Positions 8,703 through 17,536 of a DNA stretch of 64,000 nucleotides are shown here, one piece after another. The position numbers and the translations under genes are program-made. The notes below the pieces were generated by a model. It had not been told where the DNA came from, ran no database searches, and saw only the letters and a list, made by a program, of their open reading frames with translations. The stretch lies in the NCBI RefSeq assembly GCF_004799645.1, contig NZ_CP031306.1, forward strand, positions 62,001 through 126,000, written 5' to 3'. The DNA comes from Natronorubrum bangense (GTDB lineage: Archaea > Halobacteriota > Halobacteria > Halobacteriales > Natrialbaceae). Within the stretch, counting starts at the first letter, position 1, and each line of letters begins with the position of its first letter.

Positions 8703-8866
8703 AACTGGGCGACTATTCAGTTGCATTGCTGATAACAATACTGCTCTGGATCCCAGCCACAATCCGTGAGAGTGGTTGTCGGGATTGGCGTACTGTCTCG
8801 CAGCGTTCAGCCAGGTATCGATTGATCCACCGACCGACACGTTTCGATGGCGACAGTTCGGGACGC

Positions 8867-8872
8867 ATTTAA
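8867..8872 (+). promoter_or_regulatory. TATA-like box of the RIO-like kinase
   Basis: ATTTAA lies about 28 nt before the ATG at 8897, so transcription would start at or next to the start codon. Confidence 0.45.
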
Positions 8873-8896
8873 CCCCCAGGCACTCACATCCGACGT

Positions 8897-9706
8897 ATGG
8901 ATATCCGCCGGCTCGCACGAGGAACCGTCGAGTGGGACCGCCTCGAGCGCGTGATGCAGACGCTGGCGGATCGCTACAACCGAGAGTGTATCCGCGTCGA
9001 GTTTCTCGAGGCCGACAACTGGTTGTCGACGCCCTGTGTGATCGACGAGCAGTGGTTCGTCAAGATCGTCTCGAGACAGAACGCGCTCGTCCACGACGTG
9101 TTGACGACTGGACGCAACGTCGGTGCGGTGTCGGCGGGCACCGGCGGCTTTTTCGGCCGGTTCGACACGCCACGCGAGATGGTCGAACACGAGTACGAGG
9201 CGACCGAGCAGATGCGCGAGATCGGTATCAACGCACCACAGCCGATCGACGCCTTCGAAGTCAACGGGCTGGGTGTCCTCGTCCTCGAGTACCTGCCCGA
9301 GTTTCGAACGCTCGATGACGCTCCCGACTGGCTCGTCGCCGAGCGAGCGACGGAACTGTTCGAGATGCTGGCAGCGTTGCGCGATCACGGGATGGCCCAC
9401 GGCGACCTGCGTGCGGAGAACATCTTGCTGTGTGACGACGAATTTTATTTTATCGACGCCACCAGCGTCCACGATGACCGCGTCGCCGAAACCACAGCGT
9501 ACGATCTCGCCTGTGCGTTGGCCGTTCTCGAGCCACGAATCGGTGCGTTTGACGCCGTCGACGCGGCTGCAGACGTCTACACCGCCGACGAACTGCTTTC
9601 GGCGCGGCGGTTTCTCGACTTCATCCGGCTGCGACCCGATCACGAGTTCGATTCGATGGGGCTCCGGACCGAACTCGAGCTGGCAGCCGACAACGAGGAG
9701 ACGTGA
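8897..9706 (+). CDS. RIO-like / atypical protein kinase
   Basis: A 269-residue kinase-fold protein. It shows an ATP-lysine candidate (WFVKIVSR, about residue 56), hinge-like VLVLEYLPEFRTL, the catalytic loop HGDLRAENILL (about 172-182) and a metal-binding position in FIDATSV (about 191) where typical kinases have DFG. This resembles the RIO and lipopolysaccharide-kinase branch rather than classical Ser/Thr kinases. The first 60 residues (ARGTVEWDRLERVMQTLADRYNRE) form an extra N-terminal region. The target is unknown. It is transcribed divergently from the membrane protein at 7512-8702. Confidence 0.75.
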   Translation: MDIRRLARGTVEWDRLERVMQTLADRYNRECIRVEFLEADNWLSTPCVIDEQWFVKIVSRQNALVHDVLTTGRNVGAVSAGTGGFFGRFDTPREMVEHEYEATEQMREIGINAPQPIDAFEVNGLGVLVLEYLPEFRTLDDAPDWLVAERATELFEMLAALRDHGMAHGDLRAENILLCDDEFYFIDATSVHDDRVAETTAYDLACALAVLEPRIGAFDAVDAAADVYTADELLSARRFLDFIRLRPDHEFDSMGLRTELELAADNEET

Positions 9707-9771
9707 CCGCCCTGTTGTGTTTCGTGTAAACCACCAGCAGGGTTTTCACGATACTCGTCGTCTAGTTTGGT

Positions 9772-11307
9772 ATGAGTCAGCAAACGACAGCAGCAGTATC
9801 CGGCCACTATATCGGCGGCGAGTGGACCGATGCGAGCGACTCTGCGACGTTTGAAAGCGAGAATCCGGCGACCGGCGAGACGCTTTCGACGTTCCAGCGT
9901 GGAACCGAAGACGACGTCGACGCTGCCCTCGAGGCCGCCCAGGAGGCGTTCGAGGACTGGCGTTCGCTGTCATACATCGATCGGGCGGAGTACCTCTGGG
10001 AAATCTACCACGAACTGCGCGATCGCCACGAGGAACTGGGCGAGATCGTCAGCAAGGAGTGTGGCAAGGAGATTTCCGAGGGGAAAGCCGATGTCACCGA
10101 GGCCTGGCATATGGTCGAGTGGGCCGCTGGAAATGCCCGCCACCCCCACGGTGACATCGTGCCCTCCGAAATCGCGGGTAAAGACGCCTACATGCGCCGC
10201 AAGCCCCGGGGTGTAATCGGCTGTATCACACCCTGGAACTTCCCAGTCGCGATCCCGTTCTGGCATATGGCCATCGCGCTCGTCGAGGGCAACACTGTCG
10301 TCTGGAAGCCCGCCGAGCAGACGCCGTGGTGTGGCCAGATCATCGCCGAGATGTTCGAAGACGCCGATATTCCCGACGGTGTCTTCAACATGGTTCAGGG
10401 CTACGGCGACGCCGGCGCGGCGATCACTGACGACGAACGCGTCGACACCGTTCTCTTTACCGGCTCCGCCGAGGTCGGCCACGAAATCGCCGGCAAGGTC
10501 GGTGGCGAACCCGGCAAACTCGCCGCCTGCGAGATGGGCGGCAAAAACGGGATCATCGTCACCGAAAACGCGGATCTGGACATCGCCGTCCACTCGGCGG
10601 TTATGTCCAGCTTCAAGACCACCGGCCAGCGCTGTGTCTCGAGCGAGCGCCTGATCGTCCACACCGACGTCTACGACGAGTTCAAAGAGCGTTTCGTCGA
10701 GATCGCCGAGGATATCGCTGTCGGCGACCCGCTCGAGGCGTCGACGTTCATGGGACCGGCGATCGAGGCCGACCACGTCGCGAAGATCCGCACCCACAAC
10801 GAACTCGCCCGCGAAGAGGGCGCAGACATCCTCGTCAACCGGTTCGAACTCGAGGCCGACGAGATCCCCGACGGCCACGAAGACGGCCACTGGGTCGGCC
10901 CCTTCGTCTACGAGATTGACTACGATCCCGACCTGCGCTGTCTGAACGAGGAGTGTTTCGGCCCCCACGTCGCCTTACTCGAGTACGACGGCGACATCGA
11001 TCGCGCCCTCGAGGTCCACAACGACACGCCCTACGGACTTGCGGGTGCGATCATCTCGGAGGATTACCGCCAACTCAACGCCTTCCGCGACCGGGCTGAC
11101 CTCGGACTGGCGTATGCGAACCTCCCGTGTATCGGCGCGGAAGTACAGCTCCCGTTCGGCGGCGTGAAGAAATCCGGCAACGGCTATCCGAGTGCGCGTG
11201 AGGCCATCGAGGCCGTCACGGAACGAACGGCGTGGACGATGAACAACTCGGAAGAGATCGAGATGGCACAGGGCCTGTCGGCGGATATCACGACCAACGA
11301 GGACTGA
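9772..11307 (+). CDS. Aldehyde dehydrogenase family protein
   Basis: A 511-residue NAD(P)-dependent dehydrogenase, normal ALDH length. Motifs in order: IGCITPWNFPVAIPFWHMA, WKPAEQTP, FTGSAEVG (Rossmann loop), the general-base motif ACEMGGKNG (Glu about 248), the nucleophile FKTTGQRCVSSERL (Cys about 285), EECFGPHVAL and LPFGGVKKSGNGYPS. Those last segments resemble the piperidine-6-carboxylate / aminoadipate semialdehyde branch, but that is a weak inference. The neighbours do not reveal a pathway. A copy of the 80-bp inverted-end repeat begins 13 bp after the stop codon. Confidence 0.93.
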   Translation: MSQQTTAAVSGHYIGGEWTDASDSATFESENPATGETLSTFQRGTEDDVDAALEAAQEAFEDWRSLSYIDRAEYLWEIYHELRDRHEELGEIVSKECGKEISEGKADVTEAWHMVEWAAGNARHPHGDIVPSEIAGKDAYMRRKPRGVIGCITPWNFPVAIPFWHMAIALVEGNTVVWKPAEQTPWCGQIIAEMFEDADIPDGVFNMVQGYGDAGAAITDDERVDTVLFTGSAEVGHEIAGKVGGEPGKLAACEMGGKNGIIVTENADLDIAVHSAVMSSFKTTGQRCVSSERLIVHTDVYDEFKERFVEIAEDIAVGDPLEASTFMGPAIEADHVAKIRTHNELAREEGADILVNRFELEADEIPDGHEDGHWVGPFVYEIDYDPDLRCLNEECFGPHVALLEYDGDIDRALEVHNDTPYGLAGAIISEDYRQLNAFRDRADLGLAYANLPCIGAEVQLPFGGVKKSGNGYPSAREAIEAVTERTAWTMNNSEEIEMAQGLSADITTNED

Positions 11308-11320
11308 CGGCCTCGAGTGA

Positions 11321-11403
11321 GACGGTCTGCTGTAGTCACGTACCGCCGATCACCGATCCCGCCGCTGGTGTTCGGCGGCAAATCGGTACAGAAGATCGTA
11401 TGA
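11321..11403 (+). repeat. 80-bp intergenic repeat, copy A (inverted ends)
   Basis: Begins GACGGTCTGCTGTAGTCACG and ends TACAGAAGATCGTA, an imperfect inverted pair. The inside (ACGTACCGCCGATCACCGAT, then CCGCCGCTGGTG, then CGGCGG) closely matches copy B at 61361-61443. It has no start-to-stop frame and lies just downstream of the aldehyde dehydrogenase. Confidence 0.75.
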
Positions 11404-11528
11404 CGGCCGGTCGAGACGGTGAATCAGCGCCTGATCGAATTTTACTTTCGAACTGTCATGGTCGGTGACAACCGAATCGCGGTGATGAACGAATCGCTTA
11501 TCCGATGGTTCATGGAAGAGGCCCATAC

Positions 11529-12710
11529 ATGAAAGCAGTCGTCCTTGCCGCGGGCCAGGGCACACGTATTCGACCACTCTCTGATTCAGTTCCGAAACCG
11601 ATGCTGCCGGTCGCAGACCGGCCGCTTGTCGCCCACACGATCGACGCGGCGATCGACGCCGGTGCGAACGAAGTCGTCCTCGTCATCGGCTACGAGGCCG
11701 ACACCGTCCGCGACTACTTCGGCGAAGAGTACCGTGGCGTCCCCGTTTCGTACGCTGTCCAGACCGAACAGGCTGGCACGGCAGACGCCGTCAACGCGGC
11801 TCGAGACCATATCGAGGGTCCCTTTGCCGTGTTGAACGGCGACAACCTCTACGATCCAGCGGCGATCGACCAGTTGTTCGAGCAGTGTCCGGCCGTCTGT
11901 GCAATCGAAGTCGACGATCCGCGCAACTACGGTGTGCTCAGTACCGACGGCGGCTCAGTTTCCGGCATCGTCGAGAAGCCAGCCGACCCGCCGACGAACC
12001 TCGCCAACGCGGGCGCGTATGCCTTCCCCGCCGAGGCCCGCCAGTGGCTCGAGGTCCCCGCGAGCGAGCGCGGTGAACACGAGATTACCGACGTGCTCGC
12101 GACCGTCATCGACGAGTTCGATGTCAGCCCCGTCACGCTCGAGCGCTGGCTCGACGTCGGCCGCCCCTGGGAACTGCTCGAGGCCAACGAGTGGAAAGTA
12201 AGCGACCTCGAGCGCCGGATCGACGGCGACGTCAGCGACGACGCGACACTCGAGGGGGACGTGGTCGTCGAAGCTGGCGCGACTGTAAAGGCCGGCGTCG
12301 TTATCGAGGGGCCAGCACTGATTCGGTCGGGTGCGACGGTCGGCCCGAACGCCTACATTCGCGGGGCGACGCTCGTCGACGAAGACGCGAAAGTTGGCCA
12401 CAGCGCGGAAGTGAAAAACAGTGTGCTCTCTCCGGGTGCGTCGGTCAGTCACCTCTCTTATGTCGGTGACAGCGTGCTCGGCCGAGACGTCAACCTCGGT
12501 GCGGGAACGAACGTCGCGAACCTGCGCCACGACGATGCGGACATCAAATTCACCGTGAAAGGCGACCGCGTCTCGACCGGCCGGCGAAAGTTCGGCATCG
12601 TTGCCGGTGACGACGTCAAGACGGGAATCAACTCGAGTCTGACTCCTGGACTGAAGCTGAGTACTGGCGCGACCACACGGCCCGGCGAAACCGTCGATCG
12701 GGACCGATAA
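11529..12710 (+). CDS. Bifunctional sugar-1-phosphate nucleotidylyltransferase / acyltransferase
   Basis: A 393-residue, two-domain protein. The N-terminus MKAVVLAAGQGTRIRPLSDS and PKPMLPVADRPL are the nucleotidyltransferase signature, and GDNLYD holds the metal-binding Asp. From about residue 240 a left-handed beta-helix follows with hexad-like repeats (VSDDATLEGDVVVEAGATVKAG and SGATVGPNAYIRGA). This is the archaeal GlmU-like layout that makes UDP-GlcNAc or another NDP-sugar for glycans. The in-frame ATG at 11505 (MVHGRGPY) would add 8 residues; the ATG at 11529 gives the conserved N-terminus. Confidence 0.9.
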   Translation: MKAVVLAAGQGTRIRPLSDSVPKPMLPVADRPLVAHTIDAAIDAGANEVVLVIGYEADTVRDYFGEEYRGVPVSYAVQTEQAGTADAVNAARDHIEGPFAVLNGDNLYDPAAIDQLFEQCPAVCAIEVDDPRNYGVLSTDGGSVSGIVEKPADPPTNLANAGAYAFPAEARQWLEVPASERGEHEITDVLATVIDEFDVSPVTLERWLDVGRPWELLEANEWKVSDLERRIDGDVSDDATLEGDVVVEAGATVKAGVVIEGPALIRSGATVGPNAYIRGATLVDEDAKVGHSAEVKNSVLSPGASVSHLSYVGDSVLGRDVNLGAGTNVANLRHDDADIKFTVKGDRVSTGRRKFGIVAGDDVKTGINSSLTPGLKLSTGATTRPGETVDRDR

Positions 12711-12769
12711 CACAGCGCGGAGAACAGAAGACATTTGCCCGGACTCGGCGTTTCCCTCGAGGACTACGC

Positions 12770-13399
12770 ATGTCGGAACCGTACGGACAGTCCGGTCGCG
12801 TTCTCGCCGTGTTCGTCCTCGGTGCCCTCCTCGTCGGCTCGCTGGTCTGGGTCGGAGCGACGGCCGCTGACCCACTCGAGAGTCAGTATCCGGACGAGAC
12901 CGAGGTGACTCCGGAACCCGAGGCGTACGTGGGCGAACAGGTCGTCCTCGGTGGCTTCGTCGTCGACACTGACCCCGTCGTGATCGCGACGCGAGCGAGT
13001 GGGCACGGACGGTTTACCCTCGTGGACGCGGACGATGGCCTCCAGAACGCAGCTGGGCCGTTGGACGTCGATGACCGAGTGGCCGCCTTCGGGACCCTCG
13101 AGGACGAGTCGACGCTCGTCGTCGAACGGACGACGACCCGCCAGCCGTCCGAGACGGCGTACATGTACATCGTGTCGATGATCGGCGGGCTCTGGGTCGC
13201 TGGTCGATTCCTCCGCGGGTGGCGATTCGACCGGTCAACACTCGCGTTCGTCCCACGACGACGGAACGACGACAACAGCCAGCCGGTCGCTCCGTCCGAG
13301 CAGGCATCGGAAACCGCCGACTGCACCTCGACACACCCCAAACCCGATCGAGACGAAACCCAGCACGACCAACACGTCCGGACGAGCAGTGGTGAGTAA
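12770..13399 (+). CDS. Membrane-anchored protein with an OB-like domain
   Basis: A 209-residue protein. A membrane helix at residues 9-33 (GRVLAVFVLGALLVGSLVWVGA) is followed by a beta-rich stretch (VGEQVVLGGFVVDTDPVVIA ... GRFTLVDADD ... DDRVAAFGTL) that looks like an OB fold. A second helix lies at about 122-140 (TAYMYIVSMIGGLWVAGRF), then a polar tail of some 60 residues. The family is not one I can name. Its stop overlaps the start of the next gene, which implies co-translation with the membrane hydrolase-like protein. Confidence 0.7.
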   Translation: MSEPYGQSGRVLAVFVLGALLVGSLVWVGATAADPLESQYPDETEVTPEPEAYVGEQVVLGGFVVDTDPVVIATRASGHGRFTLVDADDGLQNAAGPLDVDDRVAAFGTLEDESTLVVERTTTRQPSETAYMYIVSMIGGLWVAGRFLRGWRFDRSTLAFVPRRRNDDNSQPVAPSEQASETADCTSTHPKPDRDETQHDQHVRTSSGE

Positions 13400-13916
13400 C
13401 GTGGCCGATATCCTCACACATGTCCTCGTTGGGTACATCATCGGGACGCTGCTCTCCTTTCGATACGAGTGGATTCGACCGGCACACGTCACGCTCGTGA
13501 TGATCGGCGCGCTCTCGCCTGATTTCGTCAAGATCGAACTCTTCGTTCCGGACGGCCTCGCGACAGCGCTTCTCGGTGTGCCGTTCTCGTGGTCGCCGCT
13601 GCACACTCTCGGTGGGACCGTCCTCGTGATCTGTCTCGCCTCGCTCCTGCTCGCTCCCGAGTATCGAGCACAGGCGCTCGCGCTGTTTGCGATCGGAGCC
13701 TTCTCCCACCATGCCCTCGACGTGTTGCTCATGACACCGACAGGGGATGCCTACGCCGTCTTCTGGCCGTTAACTGGGTACCGGCCGCCGGCGGGCGGGC
13801 TCTACTTGAGCAGCGACCGCTGGCCGGCACTCGCCTCCGGGCTGGTCGCGGTGGTCGTCTGGGCGGTCGCTCGACGCCGCCGTGACGACGCGTCCGAAAC
13901 GCACGCCCTCGGCTAA
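13389..13916 (+). CDS. Membrane-bound metal-dependent-hydrolase-like protein (YdjM/DUF457 type), first copy
   Basis: About 170-175 residues with four hydrophobic segments. Conserved polar spots lie inside or beside them (LTHVLVGYIIG, GALSPDFVKI, FSWSPLHTLGG, FSHHALDVLLM). The spaced His and Asp residues next to membrane helices are typical of the YdjM/DUF457 membrane hydrolase-like group. Possible GTG starts at 13389, 13392 and 13401 cannot be told apart; all overlap or touch the upstream stop at 13397-13399. A related protein follows 109 bp downstream. Confidence 0.75.
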   Translation: MVSNVADILTHVLVGYIIGTLLSFRYEWIRPAHVTLVMIGALSPDFVKIELFVPDGLATALLGVPFSWSPLHTLGGTVLVICLASLLLAPEYRAQALALFAIGAFSHHALDVLLMTPTGDAYAVFWPLTGYRPPAGGLYLSSDRWPALASGLVAVVVWAVARRRRDDASETHALG

Positions 13917-14025
13917 CGGCGTCCCCCGTCGTTTCTGTCGCGTGTGTCTCAACCGACCCGACCGACGCCGTGGTCTGCGAGACAACCACGCCAGTTATGA
14001 TTCGCCCTCACTCAGTTTGACGCGT

Positions 14026-14580
14026 ATGTGGCCACTCGGACATGTCGCCGTCGCCTATCTCTGTTATACGATCGCGACTCGAGCCCGCTTCGACGCGCCG
14101 CCAGCACACATCCCGGCGTTGCTCCTCGTCTTCGGGAGCCAGTTTCCCGACCTCGTGGACAAGCCACTGGCGTGGTATCTCGGCGTTATCCCAACGGGAC
14201 GAACACTCGCCCACTCGTTGCTCCTCCTCGTCCCGCTCTCGGTCGCCGTCCTCGCTATCTCGAGCCACTACGACCGCGGCGAGTACGGGATCGCCTTTAC
14301 GATCGGTGCGCTCTCACACGCCCTTGTCGATGCGCTGCCGGCACTTTGGGGGCCAAACGAGAGTGCAACACATCTCCTCTGGCCGGTGGTGCCCGTCGAG
14401 GAGTACGAACAAGGGCCGCCAACCATCCTCGCGCTCTTGCAGGACTCACTGGGCCAGCCGTTTTTCCTCGCGGAGTTCGTCCTCGCCGCGATCGCGTTCG
14501 TACTCTGGCGTCGTGACGGCTACCCCGGACTCGAGCCGGTTTGGACTGCCCTCGGGCGGGTGTGGCCGACGCCGGGATAA
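14026..14580 (+). CDS. Membrane-bound metal-dependent-hydrolase-like protein, second copy
   Basis: A 184-residue protein from the ATG at 14026 (MWPLGHVAVAYLCYTIATRA). It repeats the pattern of the previous gene: GHVAVAY, FGSQFPDLVDKPL, GRTLAHSLLLLVPL and GALSHALVDALPAL, with His/Asp residues at helix ends, and four or five membrane helices. The frame is open back to 13882, but those residues are basic and not family-like. With the previous gene and the OB-like protein it forms a three-gene membrane cluster of unknown role. Confidence 0.78.
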   Translation: MWPLGHVAVAYLCYTIATRARFDAPPAHIPALLLVFGSQFPDLVDKPLAWYLGVIPTGRTLAHSLLLLVPLSVAVLAISSHYDRGEYGIAFTIGALSHALVDALPALWGPNESATHLLWPVVPVEEYEQGPPTILALLQDSLGQPFFLAEFVLAAIAFVLWRRDGYPGLEPVWTALGRVWPTPG

Positions 14581-14723
14581 CGGAGACAGCGGCGCTGGAC
14601 CTCGTTGGCGGTCGCCGGAACCGAACATGACTCGTCACGGCTCGACTGCACACAACGCCGTCGCTGGAGACGGGGCGATCGCTATCGACCGAATCCGGAA
14701 CGGCAACGCTGAAAAACGACGCG

Positions 14724-14894
14724 TTACCGGATCTCTTTCCACTCCGCATCGCAGTCCGGACAGATACGGACGGTCTTGATCTGGTCCGGATCGTTCTCGG
14801 TCTTTAACGGCTTGCCACACTCGGCACAGACGAGTCGATCGTACGTGTCTTTCTCGAGGTCGCCTTCGCGGAGTGCCTTCCGGACAGATTTCAT
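14724..14894 (-). CDS. Small zinc-ribbon protein (HVO_0758-like)
   Basis: A 56-residue protein, MKSVRKALREGDLEKDTYDR at the start, with two CxxC knuckles (CAECGKPL and CPDCDAEW) about 20 residues apart, so one zinc site. It matches the haloarchaeal mini zinc-finger family I remember as HVO_0758. A nucleic-acid or protein-binding role is plausible, but nothing in the locus shows it. It is convergent with the gene ending at 14580 and divergent from the glycosyltransferase at 15064. Confidence 0.82.
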   Translation of the reverse strand: MKSVRKALREGDLEKDTYDRLVCAECGKPLKTENDPDQIKTVRICPDCDAEWKEIR

Positions 14895-15063
14895 GTTCGT
14901 CTACTACGAACGTAGGGGAGAAAAAGACCGGTGCTTTATCTGAACTGTACTATCATTCAGACAACAGCAGTCGACAATCAATCGGCAGCTCGAGCGGCGG
15001 TCGGTGACAGTCTATCTCGCCGGAGTCGTGGCCGTTTTATCGATTCGGCCGAACAATCCACCG

Positions 15064-16224
15064 ATGGAGTACGTACAGGAGCGAATCGCGACGCTCCACG
15101 ATTTTAGCGGGACGGCTGGCCCGCCAGCGGTCCCCACCGCAGACGCAGTCGCCGAGACAACGATCGTCGTTCCGATGGCTGGACGCGAACACGGGAGTCC
15201 GGCCGCCGAGCGCGTGCTCTCGGAACTCGAGACGCTCGAGCCAGACCCTGCTGGCGTCTTCGTTCCGGTTCGCGCCGATGCCGACCAGATCGGCCCGTTT
15301 CGGGAGTGGCTCGAGTCGTTTGCGCTTCCGACTCGCGTCCTCTGGTGTAATGCGCCTGCGGTCGAGGAACTTCTCACCAGCGCCGGCCTGGCTGACGGCT
15401 TCGGGAAAGGGCGAGACGTCTGGCTCGCTCTCGGGCCCGCCGCTGCGGCCGGTGAGTATGTCGTCGTCCACGACGCCGACGCCCGGAGTTACGAGGCAGC
15501 ACACGTCACTCGACTTCTCGCGCCGCTTTCGATGGGATTCGACTTCTCAAAGGGCTACTACGCGCGCATCGAAGACGAGCAGCTCTACGGGCGGCTCTTC
15601 CGCTTGCTCTATGCTCCACTCATCCGTGCGCTCGTGGCCGACTACGACGCACCGATCATCGACTACCTCGGCGCGTTCCGGTATGCACTCGCCGGCGAGT
15701 TCGCTGCCACCGCGGATCTCACCCGCCAGCTTCGGGCGCCACGTGCCTGGGGACTCGAGGTCGGGACACTCGGTGACGCCTTCGATCACGCCGGCTTCGA
15801 CGGCTCCGCACAGGTCGACCTCGGCCGCCACGAACACGACCACCGTGCGGTCGCCGGCGAGACCGGCCTCGAGGGAATGAGCCGGACGGTCGCCGGAGAA
15901 CTGCTGCGTGTCATCGAAGAGCGGGGTGTCGACCTCGATTACACGACCCTTCAGGAACGCTACCGTACGGCCGGCGACCGCATGATCGACCAGTACCGCG
16001 CCGACGCAGCGATCAACGGCCTCACGTACGATCCATCGGGTGAACGCGACCAGCTCGATCGCTACGTCGACTCGATCGCCCCACCAGGCCCTGACCGCCG
16101 GCTGCCACGCTGGATCGACGCACCGTTCGAACCAGCTGACGTCCTCGAGGCGACCGAACCTGTCTCAGACCGACACGACGAACGACTCGAGTCGGACCAA
16201 CTCGACTCTAGCGCACAAGACTAA
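15064..16224 (+). CDS. Glycosyltransferase, glucosyl-3-phosphoglycerate synthase-like
   Basis: A 386-residue GT-A fold protein from the ATG at 15064 (MEYVQERIATLHDF). The N-terminal LHDF segment, TTIVVPMAGRE, GKGRDVWLALG, the metal-binding VVHDADARSY (about 140) and FSKGYYARI...LYGRLFRLLYAPLIRAL are the marks of the glucosyl-3-phosphoglycerate synthase / mannosyl-3-phosphoglycerate group. Such enzymes make the compatible solute glucosylglycerate or related glycosides. That is known of the family; the substrate here is inferred. The following DUF7109-like gene starts 26 bp downstream and may be co-transcribed. Confidence 0.8.
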   Translation: MEYVQERIATLHDFSGTAGPPAVPTADAVAETTIVVPMAGREHGSPAAERVLSELETLEPDPAGVFVPVRADADQIGPFREWLESFALPTRVLWCNAPAVEELLTSAGLADGFGKGRDVWLALGPAAAAGEYVVVHDADARSYEAAHVTRLLAPLSMGFDFSKGYYARIEDEQLYGRLFRLLYAPLIRALVADYDAPIIDYLGAFRYALAGEFAATADLTRQLRAPRAWGLEVGTLGDAFDHAGFDGSAQVDLGRHEHDHRAVAGETGLEGMSRTVAGELLRVIEERGVDLDYTTLQERYRTAGDRMIDQYRADAAINGLTYDPSGERDQLDRYVDSIAPPGPDRRLPRWIDAPFEPADVLEATEPVSDRHDERLESDQLDSSAQD

Positions 16225-16250
16225 TCTGACCACCCCCCGTTGTGGCGGAT

Positions 16251-16727
16251 ATGGATGCGACCGCCGACGAACTGGCAGGCGTGGTCGACCTCTTCGGCGG
16301 CTTGACACGGCCCGAACTCGAGCGAGCGCTCTCGGAAGCCGCGTTCCGGGCCGATGGCCAGTCCGTCGATGAGTCAGCCCTCGAGACGGCAATCGATGAC
16401 GCACTCGAGTCGTTCGCACTCGTCCGATACGAGCGACCACACCAGGACGCCCAGCCGCTGTTGGTCGCCGGTCCGACGGCGTTTCCATCGGTCCCAACCC
16501 ATGCAGAGGACGTCCCCCACATCCTTGATGTCGACCCGCGCGATCCCGACCGCGATGCACTCGGTGAGACGGCCCACAAACAGTTTGTCGAGCAACTCGA
16601 GGCAGCGATCGATGCTGGCGATGACGACCGGATCGATCACTTACTCGATGTCAGCTACGACCTCGAGGCGTGGGCACCGATCGACCTCACGGCCGAACGG
16701 AACAGACTGGAGGCGGCGATAGCGTGA
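16251..16727 (+). CDS. Small acidic haloarchaeal protein (DUF7109-like)
   Basis: A 158-residue soluble acidic protein, mostly helical by composition (ADELAGVVDLFGGLTRPELERAL, ETAIDDALESFALVRYE). It fits a haloarchaeal-only family I recall as DUF7109. No catalytic motif is visible. A GTG at 16242 is in frame three codons upstream; I prefer the ATG. It lies between the glycosyltransferase and the Nudix gene on one strand, with short gaps, so an operon of three is likely. Confidence 0.7.
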   Translation: MDATADELAGVVDLFGGLTRPELERALSEAAFRADGQSVDESALETAIDDALESFALVRYERPHQDAQPLLVAGPTAFPSVPTHAEDVPHILDVDPRDPDRDALGETAHKQFVEQLEAAIDAGDDDRIDHLLDVSYDLEAWAPIDLTAERNRLEAAIA

Positions 16728-16770
16728 CCTCGTGGACCGAGCACCCGACCGACGACTCAATCCCGACCGT

Positions 16771-17382
16771 ATGAGAGACGCGTGTGACAACATGCCACAG
16801 ACGACGATGACCCTCGAGCCGGTCGCGGCACACGTCCCACTCGAGATTGACGATCAAGAGTACGACGCAGCCGTTCTTGCACCGATTATCGAGCGCGACG
16901 GCGAGGACCACCTGCTGTTTACCCGGCGGGCAGACCATCTCGGCGAACACCCCGGGCAGATGAGTTTCCCCGGCGGTGGCACCGAGTCGATCGACGAGAC
17001 GATTCTCGACACCGCACTCCGGGAGGCACACGAAGAGATCGGCCTCGAGCCCCACGAAACCGAGGTCATCGGGCAACTCGACGATATTCGGACGATCACG
17101 GAGTATGCCGTCACGCCCTTCGTCGCCCGCGTTCCCGACCGGGAGTACGAGCGCGACGACTCCGAGGTCGCAGAGATCGTCGTCCTCCCGCTATCAGGGT
17201 TGCTCGACCCCGACAACTACGAGTACGAGCGCCGTGACCACCCCTACTACGGCGACATCATCATCCACTACTTCCACGTCGACGGCTACACCGTCTGGGG
17301 CGCAACCGGCCGTATCCTCGTCCAGTTGCTCGAGTTGACGACATCGTTCGAGCCGCCGGAGCAAGTCGATCGCTCGTATTAG
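16771..17382 (+). CDS. Nudix hydrolase (CoA pyrophosphatase-like)
   Basis: About 203 residues. The Nudix box is complete: GGGTESIDETILDTALREAHEEIGLE (G-x5-E-x7-REUXEEXGU), with the catalytic glutamates in REAHEEIG. The preceding RADHLGEHPGQMSFPGG matches the extended motif of NudL-type CoA and acyl-CoA pyrophosphatases. Starts at 16771, 16792 and 16807 are all ATG in frame; 16771 is chosen only as the longest ATG start that clears the upstream gene. Confidence 0.88.
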   Translation: MRDACDNMPQTTMTLEPVAAHVPLEIDDQEYDAAVLAPIIERDGEDHLLFTRRADHLGEHPGQMSFPGGGTESIDETILDTALREAHEEIGLEPHETEVIGQLDDIRTITEYAVTPFVARVPDREYERDDSEVAEIVVLPLSGLLDPDNYEYERRDHPYYGDIIIHYFHVDGYTVWGATGRILVQLLELTTSFEPPEQVDRSY

Positions 17383-17536
17383 TCGCGACTGTGGGGATAG
17401 GTCCGATACGCTGTTCTGAACGCGAACAGTGGTGGCTGTCGTGGACACGCAATGTGTCCCGACTCTCCCTGCAAACCAGTCCGTTGAGCGATACCTCGAG
17501 TGTCGTTTCCCACCACCGCTTGCGATGGTGACGCCC

